Shown here: in pieces, positions 6,291 to 13,936 of the stretch | Layout of the letters: each line of letters opens with the position of its first letter | Position numbering within the stretch: position 1 is the stretch's first letter | Assembly (NCBI GenBank): GCA_900553255.1 | Contig: USCI01000055.1 | Coordinates: 1 to 15,786 of the forward strand | Direction of reading: 5' to 3' | From: an uncultured Oscillospiraceae bacterium | GTDB lineage: Bacteria; Bacillota; Clostridia; Oscillospirales; Acutalibacteraceae | DNA: 15,786 nt | Translations under genes and position numbers: made by a program | The notes under the pieces: generated by a model | Database searches by the model: none | Told to the model about the DNA's origin: nothing | Seen by the model: only the letters and a program-made list of their open reading frames with translations

Positions 6291-7301
6291 ATGTTTTTTA
6301 ATCGGGATATCGGTATCGATCTGGGAACGGCGAATACCCTCGTTTATATGCGCGGCAAGGGCATCGTCATGCGCGAGCCGTCGGTGGTTGCGGAGGACGT
6401 CCGCAACCATGCGGTTATGGCGGTCGGCAGCGAGGCGAAGGAAATGATCGGCCGTACGCCGGGTTCCATCTCCGCAGTGCGCCCGCTTAAGGACGGCGTG
6501 ATCGCGGATTTTGATATCACGGCGGAAATGCTCCGCTATTTCATCAAGCGCACCGTCAAGTCCGGCATCTTCAGCCGCCCGCGCGTGATCGTGTGCATCC
6601 CCTCCGGCGTCACCGAGGTCGAGCGCCGCGCGGTGGATGAAGCGGCACGGCAGGCGGGCGCCAAGGAGGTCGAGCTGATCGACGAGCCGATGGCGGCCGC
6701 CATCGGCGCCGGGCTCCAGGTCGCGGAGGCGGCCGGCTGCATGGTGGTGGATATCGGCGGCGGCACCTCCGAGGTCGCGGTCATTTCGCTGGGCGATATC
6801 GTCACCTCCTGCTCGGTGCGCACCGCGGGCGACGATTTTGATGAGGCGATCATTTCCTATATTAAAAAGAAGTATAACCTGCTCATCGGTGAACGCACGG
6901 CAGAGGATATCAAAATCAGCATCGGCTCCGCCTTCCCGTCCGAGGAGGAAACCTCGATGGAGGTCAAGGGCCGCAACCTGATCGACGGCCTGCCCAAGAA
7001 CATCACCGTGTCCTCCGAAGAGGTACGCGAGGCGCTTGCGGATCCGGTCAGCGCCATTGTGGACGCCATCCGCTCCACCCTTGAACGCACCCCGCCGGAG
7101 CTGTCCGCCGACATCATCGACAACGGCATCATGCTCACCGGCGGCGGCGCGCTGCTGCGCGGCCTTGACGTGCTGGTCGCGCGGGAAACCGGCATGCCGG
7201 TGCATGTGGCGGAGAACCCGCTCGACTGTGTGGCGGTCGGCACCGGCAAGTGCCTGGACATCGGCGTGGTGAGCAATTTCCGCTCCAACCGGTCTAAATA
7301 A
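6291..7301 (+). CDS. mreB: rod shape-determining protein MreB (bacterial actin)
   Basis: This 336-residue cytosolic actin homologue forms membrane-associated filaments that guide lateral wall synthesis. The actin-fold signatures are in order: phosphate-1 loop DLGTANT (10-16), connect motif DEPMAAAIGAG, phosphate-2 loop VVDIGGGTSEVAVIS and adenosine motif GIMLTGGGALLRGLD. The N-terminus MFFNRDIGIDLGT begins at the usual distance from the first loop, and the ATG at 6291 has AAAGGAAG 9 bases upstream. An in-frame extension to GTG 6144 is possible but not favoured. It is first of a shape operon with mreC, mreD and mrdA and is driven by the promoter at 6077-6105. The length equals the usual 330-345 residues. 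Confidence 0.96.
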   Translation: MFFNRDIGIDLGTANTLVYMRGKGIVMREPSVVAEDVRNHAVMAVGSEAKEMIGRTPGSISAVRPLKDGVIADFDITAEMLRYFIKRTVKSGIFSRPRVIVCIPSGVTEVERRAVDEAARQAGAKEVELIDEPMAAAIGAGLQVAEAAGCMVVDIGGGTSEVAVISLGDIVTSCSVRTAGDDFDEAIISYIKKKYNLLIGERTAEDIKISIGSAFPSEEETSMEVKGRNLIDGLPKNITVSSEEVREALADPVSAIVDAIRSTLERTPPELSADIIDNGIMLTGGGALLRGLDVLVARETGMPVHVAENPLDCVAVGTGKCLDIGVVSNFRSNRSK

Positions 7302-7362
7302 CAACAGTTAATAATAACGAATAATCTTTACACGGGACACATTGTCCGAAGAGGAGGTCATC

Positions 7363-8214
7363 GTGAAAGATTTCTTCAAAAGCCTGGGCTTCAAGGTGCT
7401 CGCGGCGGTGGCGCTGCTGCTGGTCGGCGTGATGATCTACGCTGCTTCCACCGGCGGCCTGGCCAACATACCGGCGACCATAACCGGGGCGATTGTGTCT
7501 CCCCTGCAGTCGCTGGGGGCGAGCATATCCAACGGCTTTAGCAGCTTCCTCGGGATCTTTACCGATTCCGGCGAGCTGCAGAAGGAGATCGACGCGCTGC
7601 AGGAGGAAAACAATCAGCTGCGCCAGCAGCAGGTGGAGCTCGACGAGCTTCGGCGGGAAAATGAAGACCTGCGCAAATACCTCGGGGTCAAGGAAGAGAA
7701 TCCCGATTATGAATTTGTACCCGCCAAGATTATTGCGCAGGATCCCTCCGACCCGGCGTACAACTTTTCGATCGGCAAGGGTTCCCTCGACGGGATCCAC
7801 CGGGACGACCCGGTGATCACCCCGGAGGGGCTGGTCGGTGTGGTATACGAGGTGTACCCCAACTGGGCGAAGGTGCGCACCATCCTCGACCCGAACGTTG
7901 CGGTGAGCGCGATTGTGTCCCGGACGAGCGATACCTGCATCACCGGCGGCACGCTGCCGCTGGCACGGGAAGGGCTGACCCGGCTGAACATGCTGCCGCG
8001 GGAAACCGGCGCGACGGTGGGGGATTATATCGTCACCGCGGGCAAGGGCGGCATTTACCCGCCGGGGCTGCGCATCGGGAAAATCACCGAGATCAAGCCG
8101 GATTCCGACGGCCTGACGGTGTATGCCACCATTGAACCGTTCGCCGATATCCGCAACCTATCGTCGGTTTTTGTGATTACCAATTTTGCTGAAAAGAATC
8201 AGCTCGAGGAATAA
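7363..8214 (+). CDS. mreC: rod shape-determining protein MreC
   Basis: A 283-residue membrane-anchored elongasome protein that links MreB/MreD to PBP2 on the outer face of the membrane. Residues about 11-28 form the single N-terminal membrane segment. A coiled coil runs about 71-108 (ELQKEIDALQEENNQLRQ and onward), then come the two beta domains, with the family signature SIGKGSLDGIHRDDPVI and GLVGVV near 136-161. GAGGAGGT (7351-7358) is 4 bases before GTG 7363, which gives MKDFFKS; the upstream TTG at 7342 lies before this site and is rejected. It follows mreB by 61 AT-rich bases with a small GGACA/TGTCC hairpin. Confidence 0.94.
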   Translation: MKDFFKSLGFKVLAAVALLLVGVMIYAASTGGLANIPATITGAIVSPLQSLGASISNGFSSFLGIFTDSGELQKEIDALQEENNQLRQQQVELDELRRENEDLRKYLGVKEENPDYEFVPAKIIAQDPSDPAYNFSIGKGSLDGIHRDDPVITPEGLVGVVYEVYPNWAKVRTILDPNVAVSAIVSRTSDTCITGGTLPLAREGLTRLNMLPRETGATVGDYIVTAGKGGIYPPGLRIGKITEIKPDSDGLTVYATIEPFADIRNLSSVFVITNFAEKNQLEE

Positions 8215-8241
8215 CGGCGCCGTTCCGGCGGCTTGGGGCGG

Positions 8242-8320
8242 CCTGCCGTTTTCCCGGCAGGGGCGGCCCTGCACAGGTGAAGGGGAAGAACAGGAAGAGG
8301 GGGGCGAACAGCCCCTCTTT
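8242..8320 (+). other. mreC-mreD spacer with two hairpins, the second terminator-like
   Basis: CCTGCCG (8242-8248) pairs with CGGCAGG (8255-8261). Then AAGAGGGG (8295-8302) pairs with CCCCTCTT (8312-8319), or in another register GGGGC/GCCCC with a 5-base loop, followed by a short T-run. It could act as a partial terminator, an RNA-processing site or a 3'-end stabiliser that lowers mreD-mrdA relative to mreBC. The U-tract is short, so full termination is unlikely. Confidence 0.4.
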
Positions 8321-8367
8321 CACGTTCCATAACGGATATGCGCGGCGGCTGCGCAGGAGGTGAGCCG

Positions 8368-8919
8368 ATGACCGAACTGGATAAGATGGGGGACCGCAAT
8401 CCGATGCACCGGCTCGGCTCCCGCTACATCAAATGGACGGCCTACGGGCTGTGGCTGCTGCTGGTGTGCGTGCTGCAGAATACGCCGCGGCTGATCCCGC
8501 CGGTGTTTGGCGCCAGGCCGCTGCTGGTGGTGCCGCTGGTGGTCTGCATCGCGATGTACACCGGGCCGGTCGGCGGCGCAGCGGCAGGGGTTGCGGCCGG
8601 GCTGCTGTGGGATATGTATTCCACCCGCCTGCTGGGCTTCAATGCGCTGCTGCTGCTGATCATCGGCTGTGCGTGCGGGCTGCTGGTCCGCCTGCTCATC
8701 CGCAACAATCTTTTGTCGGCGCTGCTGTTTTCGGCGGCGGCGCTCATCATCCAGGGGCTGGCCGACTGGCTGGGGAATTATGTGATCCTGGCGGTTCCCG
8801 ATGCGGTCTTTGTGCTGGTGCACACCATTCTGCCGAACATGGCCTACAGCCTGGTGCTGTCCCCGCTGATTTACCTGATTACCAAAATGATCGCCAGGCT
8901 TTTGGCAAAACGAGAGTAA
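8368..8919 (+). CDS. mreD: rod shape-determining protein MreD
   Basis: A 183-residue multi-pass membrane protein of the elongasome. Hydrophobic stretches near 22-38, 50-82, 91-111, 115-133, 136-154 and 157-178 fit the five to six membrane segments of MreD. GLLWDMYSTRLLGFNALLLL matches the conserved G-x-x-x-D-x-x-S-x-x-x-x-G-x-x-A/L pattern of the family. AGGAGGTGA (8355-8363) precedes ATG 8368 at ideal spacing. Position between mreC and mrdA confirms the call. Its predicted partners are MreC and PBP2. Confidence 0.93.
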   Translation: MTELDKMGDRNPMHRLGSRYIKWTAYGLWLLLVCVLQNTPRLIPPVFGARPLLVVPLVVCIAMYTGPVGGAAAGVAAGLLWDMYSTRLLGFNALLLLIIGCACGLLVRLLIRNNLLSALLFSAAALIIQGLADWLGNYVILAVPDAVFVLVHTILPNMAYSLVLSPLIYLITKMIARLLAKRE

Positions 8920-8991
8920 CACGGAGTATATTTTGATTATAAAATACTGATGGTTTTAGTCTATCGCTTTCAGGAAAGGAACGGACGCCGG

Positions 8992-11058
8992 ATGAGAAAC
9001 GACAACGCCAATAACCGCATCAGCAAACGCCGTGCCATCGCCCTGGTGGTGGTGATTGCATTCGTGTTCGGCATATACTCCATGCGGCTGTTCCAGGTGC
9101 AGATTGTGGAGGGGGAGCAGTACGCCAGCATCGCGGAAAGCACCTATTCCACCGAGATCCCGGTGTCGGCGTCCCGCGGGGAGATCCTCGACCGGCACAT
9201 GCGCCCGATGGCGGTGAACCGGACGAGCTACCAGGTGCTGTTTGATTACGTCTTTTTCCCGCACGGCTCCGGCAGTGAGCTGCAGCACGCCCAGAACGAG
9301 ATCATCCTTGCGCTCACCGAGCTGCTCGATGCGGCGGGCGAGGAATGGAACGATACGCTGCCGATTTCCCACAACCCGCCGTTTACCTTTGACGAGGAGC
9401 GCGAGCAGAGCATCGCTTCGCTGAAAAACGACCTGCGGATGGCGGACTACGCCACGGCACAGAACTGCCTGGATGCGCTGATCGAGCTATACGAACTGGA
9501 AAATTATGATGCTGCACAACAGCGGGTAATCGCCGGCGTGCGGTATGAAATGGTGCTGACCGGGTTCAGTGCCAGCAACCCGTTTGTGTTTTCGGGGAAT
9601 ATATCGGAGGAAACCGCCTACAACATCATGGAAAACAGCCAGACCTATACCGGGGTGATCGTACAGCCGACCGCGGTGCGCGAATATGTGTCCGGCACCA
9701 TCGGCGCCCATCTGATCGGCACGGTCAGCGCCATCTATGCGGACGATTTTGAGTCGCTGGAGGATATGTACGCGCAGGGCTACCGTCTCAACGATATGAT
9801 CGGCCGCGGCGGCATTGAGAGCGCGATGGAGTCGGTGCTGCGCGGCACCGCCGGCAAGACCACCCTCATCAAGGATTCGTCCGGCAAGGTGGTCAACAAA
9901 TACGAAAGCCAGGCGCCGGTACCGGGCAGCACGGTGGTGCTCACACTGGATATGGCGCTGCAGGCGGTGGCACAGCAGGCGCTCGACGACAAGATCACCG
10001 AGCTGCGGGCACAGCCTGAAGGCGAGGACGGCCAGGACGTCACCAGCGGTTCGGTGGTGATGCTGGATGTGAAGACCGGCGGCGTGCTGGTGTGCGCGAG
10101 CTGGCCGGGCTACGACCTGTCGCGGTATTATGCCGACTATGAGGAAATCAGCAGCAACCCGGATAAGCCGCTGTTCAACCGGGCGCTGTACGGCGCCTTT
10201 CCCTGCGGCTCCACGATGAAGCCGGGCGTCGCCCTCGCGGCACTGACCGAGGGGACCATAAACCGCAATTCCACCCCGTATTATTGTAATCGATTTTACG
10301 ATTATTTTGGCGAGGGCAATGAGCTGAAATGCCTGGGCTATCACGGCAACGCCAACGTCATCTATGCGCTGCAGGAGTCCTGCAACGTGTTTTTCTATGA
10401 GGTGGGCCGTCTGCTCGGCATCAATAAGATGAACCAGTACAGTGAGCTGTACGGGCTCGGGCAGAAAACCGGCATTGAGATCGGGGAGAGCACCGGTATA
10501 CTCGCCGGCCCGGCTCAGCGCAGCGCGGCCGGCGGCATCTGGACGGCGGGCGACACCGTCCAGGCGGCCATCGGCCAGTCGGACAATGCCTTCACCCCCA
10601 TCCAGCTCGCGGCCTACACCATGACCATCGCCAACGACGGCGTGCGGTACAAGACCCATCTGGTCGATTCCATCCATCACTATGACGGCACGGTGGAAAA
10701 AATCGAGCCGGAGGTCGCCGCGCGGGTCAGCTTTACGCAGGAGGCCATCGATGCGGTGCGGGAAGGCATGATCCGGGTGGTGACCGACGGCACCGCCAGC
10801 TCGGCGTTCAGCCGCGGCAACGTCGGCTACACGGTGGCGGCGAAGACCGGTACCGCGCAGAACAGCACGAACCGGTCCGACCACGGGACCTTCATCGCCT
10901 ACGCCCCGGTGGAGGATCCGGAGGTGGCCATTGCGGTGGTGATGGAAAACGGCACCTCCCGGCCGGCGGCCGATGTGGGCAGGGCGGTGCTGGATGCCTA
11001 TTTTGCCGCGAAAACCCAGTCGCAGGGGCCGACGGCGCCCGGGGAGCTCCTGCCGTGA
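8992..11058 (+). CDS. mrdA: penicillin-binding protein 2 (class B, elongation-specific transpeptidase)
   Basis: A 688-residue bitopic membrane enzyme that crosslinks peptidoglycan during side-wall growth. There is one N-terminal anchor (about 15-32), then the PBP dimerisation region with SRGEILDRHMRPMAVN and DMIGRGGIESAME, then the transpeptidase domain. The active-site triad is complete: S407-T-M-K410, S463-C-N465 and K618-T-G620. The ATG at 8992 has AGGAAAGGA (8972-8980) 11 bases upstream; the upstream ATG at 8950 has no ribosome binding site. It closes the mre operon, 72 bases after mreD. Its usual glycosyltransferase partner RodA is not in this window. A hairpin TGCCG/CGGCA surrounds the stop codon, and ATGCACAGAG (11074-11083 region) can pair loosely with CTCTGTTTGCAT after it, without a U-tract. 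Confidence 0.95.
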   Translation: MRNDNANNRISKRRAIALVVVIAFVFGIYSMRLFQVQIVEGEQYASIAESTYSTEIPVSASRGEILDRHMRPMAVNRTSYQVLFDYVFFPHGSGSELQHAQNEIILALTELLDAAGEEWNDTLPISHNPPFTFDEEREQSIASLKNDLRMADYATAQNCLDALIELYELENYDAAQQRVIAGVRYEMVLTGFSASNPFVFSGNISEETAYNIMENSQTYTGVIVQPTAVREYVSGTIGAHLIGTVSAIYADDFESLEDMYAQGYRLNDMIGRGGIESAMESVLRGTAGKTTLIKDSSGKVVNKYESQAPVPGSTVVLTLDMALQAVAQQALDDKITELRAQPEGEDGQDVTSGSVVMLDVKTGGVLVCASWPGYDLSRYYADYEEISSNPDKPLFNRALYGAFPCGSTMKPGVALAALTEGTINRNSTPYYCNRFYDYFGEGNELKCLGYHGNANVIYALQESCNVFFYEVGRLLGINKMNQYSELYGLGQKTGIEIGESTGILAGPAQRSAAGGIWTAGDTVQAAIGQSDNAFTPIQLAAYTMTIANDGVRYKTHLVDSIHHYDGTVEKIEPEVAARVSFTQEAIDAVREGMIRVVTDGTASSAFSRGNVGYTVAAKTGTAQNSTNRSDHGTFIAYAPVEDPEVAIAVVMENGTSRPAADVGRAVLDAYFAAKTQSQGPTAPGELLP

Positions 11059-11122
11059 CGGCAGTGAGCAGTATGCACAGAGCAGAGGGAGGAATTTCTC
11101 TGTTTGCATAGCCGAAAAACCA

Positions 11123-11151
11123 TTGCCTTTATGGCGGGGACATGGTATACT
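11123..11151 (+). promoter_or_regulatory. probable extended -10 promoter of minD-mgsA
   Basis: TTGCCT (11123-11128), a 17-base spacer, then TATACT (11146-11151) preceded by TG-G, an extended -10. The predicted start is near 11158, giving a leader of about 95 bases before the minD ATG. This allows minD and mgsA to be expressed apart from the mre operon. Confidence 0.7.
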
Positions 11152-11253
11152 TTAGAGAAGGCATAACGCGATTTTGGCGCAGACGCCCGGCAGCGGAGGA
11201 TGACGGCGCCAAACCGCTTTTCCCCAGTTCCGGCGAAAGGTATGGTCATCGAC

Positions 11254-11997
11254 ATGGGCTGCGTATCCGTTATAACGTCCGGCAAGGGCGGCGCGGGAAA
11301 ATCCACCGTGACGGCGGGCCTTGGCTGTGCGCTGGCAAAGCTCGGGCGCAAGGTGCTGCTGGTGGACGCGGATGCGGGACTGCGCAGCCTGGACCTGATG
11401 ATGGGCATCGGCGGCAGCGCGGTGTACGATATGGCCGATATCTTTGCGGGGAACTGTGAGCCGATCCGGGCGATTTATCCCTCGCCGGTGTGTCCCGGCG
11501 TGTCGGTGCTGCCGGCGCCGGTCAGCCTCGAACGGCTGTGTACGCCGGAGGACATGCGGCGGTTATGCCGCGGGTTTGCCCGCTATTATGATGACGTTCT
11601 CATCGATTCGCCGGCCGGCGTGGGTGCCGGCTTTGAGACGGCGGTCGCCAGCGCGCAGCGCGCACTGGTGGTGACGACGCCCGATATGGTTTGTGCCAGG
11701 GATGCACAGATTGTGTCCCGCCTGCTCGAGGACAGGCAGGTCCCCGCCCGTTTGCTGATCAACCGCCTGCGCGCGCGGCCGGTGATGGCCGGCCGGATGC
11801 CGGATGTGGACGAGATCATCGATACGGCGGGCTTGCAGCTGCTCGGCATTCTGCCGGAGGATGAAGCCGTGGCGGTGGCGAACGCCAATGGCCGCCCGCT
11901 GCCGTCCGACTGCTACGCGGCGGCGTGCTTCGGCAATATTGCACGGCGTTTTCTCGGCGAACAGGTCCCTTTGGCAAACCTCGAAAAAATGATTTGA
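11254..11997 (+). CDS. minD: septum site-determining protein MinD (ParA/MinD ATPase), short C-terminus
   Basis: A 247-residue deviant-Walker ATPase. SGKGGAGKST carries the signature Lys11 and Lys16; DADAGLRSLDLMMG carries Asp38 and Asp40; the switch region is DSPAGVGAGFE; and TTPDMVCARDA is the usual MinD helix. Counting from ATG 11254, these four residues fall at the same numbers as in E. coli MinD, which supports this start. ATG 11200 and ATG 11242 are in frame, but GGAGG (11195-11199) directly abuts ATG 11200 and AAAGG is one base from ATG 11242, so neither is better. The protein ends RRFLGEQVPLANLEKMI, roughly ten residues before the point where known MinD proteins place their amphipathic membrane-targeting helix. 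MinC and MinE are not encoded nearby. It is followed 25 bases later by mgsA. Confidence 0.9.
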   Translation: MGCVSVITSGKGGAGKSTVTAGLGCALAKLGRKVLLVDADAGLRSLDLMMGIGGSAVYDMADIFAGNCEPIRAIYPSPVCPGVSVLPAPVSLERLCTPEDMRRLCRGFARYYDDVLIDSPAGVGAGFETAVASAQRALVVTTPDMVCARDAQIVSRLLEDRQVPARLLINRLRARPVMAGRMPDVDEIIDTAGLQLLGILPEDEAVAVANANGRPLPSDCYAAACFGNIARRFLGEQVPLANLEKMI

Positions 11998-12022
11998 TTA
12001 TTGAAGAAGGAGTGGATCGTGC

Positions 12023-12427
12023 ATGAATATCGCCCTGATTGCTCATGACGCAAAAAAAGAATTGATGGTGCAGTTCTGCATCGCTTACTGCGGTGTGCTC
12101 AGCCGGCACAACCTCTGCGCTACCGGGACGACCGGCAAGATGGTCGCAGAGGCCACCGGGCTGAACATTGTCCGTTATATGAGCGGGACGCAGGGCGGAG
12201 ATCAGCAGATTTCGGCGCGGATTGCCTGCGACGAGATCGACCTGCTGCTCTTTTTCCGCGACCCGATGACCGTAAAATCGCATGAGCCCAACGAAAACGA
12301 CATGTTCCGCCTGTGCGATATGCGCAATATCCCGGTGGCAACCAACATCGCCACCGCCGAGGTGCTCATCCACGGCCTGGAGCGCGGCGACCTCGACTGG
12401 CGCAACATCGTCAATCCGCATCACTGA
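12023..12427 (+). CDS. mgsA: methylglyoxal synthase
   Basis: A 134-residue cytosolic lyase converting dihydroxyacetone phosphate to methylglyoxal and phosphate, a bypass that relieves sugar-phosphate stress. Family signatures: ALIAHDAKKELM (4-15), CATGTTGKM (32-40), GGDQQI (58-63, with Asp60 matching catalytic Asp71 of E. coli), FFRDP (77-81), His87 (matching His98), and IPVATNIATAE (103-113). Asn90 stands where E. coli has Asp101, and Thr56 replaces a common Pro. AAGGAG (12007-12012) lies 10 bases before the ATG. It sits in the minD transcript, as mgsA often does beside min or rod genes in Clostridia. A strong hairpin follows at 12474-12496. Confidence 0.94.
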   Translation: MNIALIAHDAKKELMVQFCIAYCGVLSRHNLCATGTTGKMVAEATGLNIVRYMSGTQGGDQQISARIACDEIDLLLFFRDPMTVKSHEPNENDMFRLCDMRNIPVATNIATAEVLIHGLERGDLDWRNIVNPHH

Positions 12428-12473
12428 ATATCCGGCGGATCACAGCGCAGCTTTAGGATTCCGGGATAGACAA

Positions 12474-12501
12474 AGAGGCGCACAGTGTGCGCCTCTATTT
12501 G
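12474..12501 (+). terminator. probable terminator between mgsA and hisS
   Basis: AGAGGCGCAC (12474-12483) and GTGCGCCTCT (12487-12496) form a perfect 10-bp stem with a 3-base loop, followed by ATTTG. The U-tract is modest, so it may terminate partially or act as an attenuator ahead of hisS. It is 47 bases after the mgsA stop. Confidence 0.65.
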
Positions 12502-12502
12502 T

Positions 12503-12540
12503 GTATGGACGGCGGACAGCCCCGTCCGTACCGAGAGGAG
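12503..12540 (+). promoter_or_regulatory. hairpin next to the hisS ribosome binding site
   Basis: GTATGGACGG (12503-12512) pairs with CCGTCCGTAC (12522-12531), 10 bp including one G-U pair and a 9-base loop. It ends two bases before AGAGGAG (12534-12540), the hisS ribosome binding site. AGAGG of that site can also pair with CCTCT (12492-12496), the right arm of the preceding hairpin. No T-box consensus (AGGGUGGNACCGCG) is present. A translational control role is an inference. Confidence 0.4.
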
Positions 12541-12550
12541 TTTTTGAACC

Positions 12551-13876
12551 ATGGCCCTGATTACCAACGCCATCCGCGGCACGCAGGACGTGCTGCCGGG
12601 GGAAAGCCACAAATGGCAGCACATGGAACAGACCGCCCTGGCGATCGCGCGGGATTTCGGCTACCGCGAGATGCGGGTGCCGGTGTTTGAACATACCGAG
12701 CTGTTCCAGCGGTCGGTGGGCGAGACCACCGACGTGGTGCAGAAGGAAATGTACACCTTCGACGACAAGGGCGGGCGCTCCATCACGCTGCGCCCGGAGG
12801 GCACCGCCGGCATGGCGCGCGCGTTCCTCGAGCACGGCCTGAACAACGATGCGCTGCCGGTCAAGGTCGCGTATCTGACCTCCTGCTACCGCTACGAGAA
12901 GCCGCAGGCCGGACGGCTGCGGGAGTTCCACCAGTTCGGCGTCGAGTGCTTCGGCGCCGGCGCGCCGCAGGCGGACGCCGAGGTGATTACCCTTGCGCGC
13001 CTGGTGCTGGATACGCTCGGGGTGCAGGGCGTTTCGCTGCACATCAATTCCATCGGCTGCCCGGAATGCCGTGCGCGGTATCTGCAGGCGCTGCGGGACT
13101 ATTTCTCGGCCCGCAAGGACGAGCTGTGCACCACCTGCCAGGGCCGGCTCGAGCGCAACCCGATGCGCATCCTCGACTGCAAATCCCCGGTCTGCTCCGC
13201 GATTGCCGCGGGCGCGCCGGTGATGCTCGACTACCTGTGTGAGGAATGCGCCGCGCATTTTGAAGCGGTAAAGGCCTGCCTCGACGAGGCGGGGGTTCCG
13301 TTTGAAATCGACACCGGCATTGTCCGCGGGCTGGATTACTACACCCGCACGGTGTTTGAATTCGTCTCCGATGCGCTGGGCGCGCAGGCGGTGGTCTGCG
13401 GCGGCGGCCGTTATGACGGCCTGATCGAGGAGCTCGGCGGCCCGCACACGCCGTCCCTCGGGTTCGGCATGGGGCTCGAGCGGCTGCTGATGGTGCTCGA
13501 GGCGCAGCAGGCCGAGTTCCCGGAGGAGCCGCGGTGCGAGGTGTACCTCGCCTCCATGGGCGAGCGTGCGGCGGTGCGCTGCTTCGGCATGGCCTCCAAG
13601 CTGCGCGAGGGCGGTGTGGCCGCGGAATGCGATACCGTGGGCCGGTCGCTCAAGGCGCAGATGCGCTACGCCGACAAGCTCGGCGCGCGGTATACCCTGG
13701 TGATCGGGGACAACGAGCTTGAGACGGGCATGGCGCGCCTCAAGGATATGGAAACCGGCGGGTGCGAGGATGTGCCGCTCGACGAGAGCCTTTACACCAT
13801 CCTGTACAACAAGTCGCTGGACCGTCAGCTGGCCGGCATGGCGGATCTGCTCGGTGGCGAGTTGAACCTGGAATAA
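12551..13876 (+). CDS. hisS: histidyl-tRNA synthetase
   Basis: A 441-residue class II synthetase that charges tRNA-His with histidine. Motif 2 is CYRYEKPQAGRLREFHQFG (112-130), the HisA motif RGLDYYT (259-265, Arg259), GGGRYDGL (284-291) and motif 3 GFGMGLERL (304-312). The insertion domain carries a Cys set typical of this bacterial subgroup: Cys170, Cys173, Cys193, Cys196, Cys210, Cys215, Cys230 and Cys233. These may bind a metal, though I cannot confirm it. The C-terminal anticodon-binding domain starts near residue 333 (CEVYLASMG). AGAGGAG lies 10 bases before ATG 12551. The full family length and context with aspS, a common Firmicute pair, exclude the HisZ paralogue. Confidence 0.96.
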   Translation: MALITNAIRGTQDVLPGESHKWQHMEQTALAIARDFGYREMRVPVFEHTELFQRSVGETTDVVQKEMYTFDDKGGRSITLRPEGTAGMARAFLEHGLNNDALPVKVAYLTSCYRYEKPQAGRLREFHQFGVECFGAGAPQADAEVITLARLVLDTLGVQGVSLHINSIGCPECRARYLQALRDYFSARKDELCTTCQGRLERNPMRILDCKSPVCSAIAAGAPVMLDYLCEECAAHFEAVKACLDEAGVPFEIDTGIVRGLDYYTRTVFEFVSDALGAQAVVCGGGRYDGLIEELGGPHTPSLGFGMGLERLLMVLEAQQAEFPEEPRCEVYLASMGERAAVRCFGMASKLREGGVAAECDTVGRSLKAQMRYADKLGARYTLVIGDNELETGMARLKDMETGGCEDVPLDESLYTILYNKSLDRQLAGMADLLGGELNLE

Positions 13877-13891
13877 CAAAAGATATGATTA

Positions 13892-13926
13892 ACGGTGGTT
13901 TAATAAACCATCCGTATGGGGAAGGA
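13892..13926 (+). promoter_or_regulatory. hairpin and ribosome binding site upstream of aspS
   Basis: ACGGTGGTTT (13892-13901) pairs with AAACCA-CCGT (13905-13915, one bulged T) around a 3-base loop. It ends three bases before GGGAAGGA (13919-13926), the site that serves GTG 13937 with 10-base spacing. The arrangement repeats that before hisS: a stem closing with CCGT, then the ribosome binding site. Confidence 0.4.
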
Positions 13927-13936
13927 ATGGATTCAG

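Noticed and set aside
8950..8991. Longer mrdA start at ATG 8950
   Set aside because: No ribosome binding site near it, whereas AGGAAAGGA precedes ATG 8992 and the shorter N-terminus has a normal cytoplasmic tail before the anchor.
9487..11109. 540-codon minus-strand frame opposite mrdA (and similar frames opposite hisS, 12440-13879, and aspS, 13949-15538)
   Set aside because: All mirror well-identified synthetase or PBP genes; absence of stops follows from strong GC bias at third positions.
12428..12550. T-box riboswitch before hisS
   Set aside because: The spacer is only 123 bases and lacks the AGGGUGGNACCGCG motif and a stem I; a TTGTG string near 12500 resembles a His anticodon loop only by chance.
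13916..13936. Longer aspS start at ATG 13916
   Set aside because: The preceding bases form a hairpin and have no ribosome binding site; GTG 13937 has one and matches the usual AspRS N-terminus.
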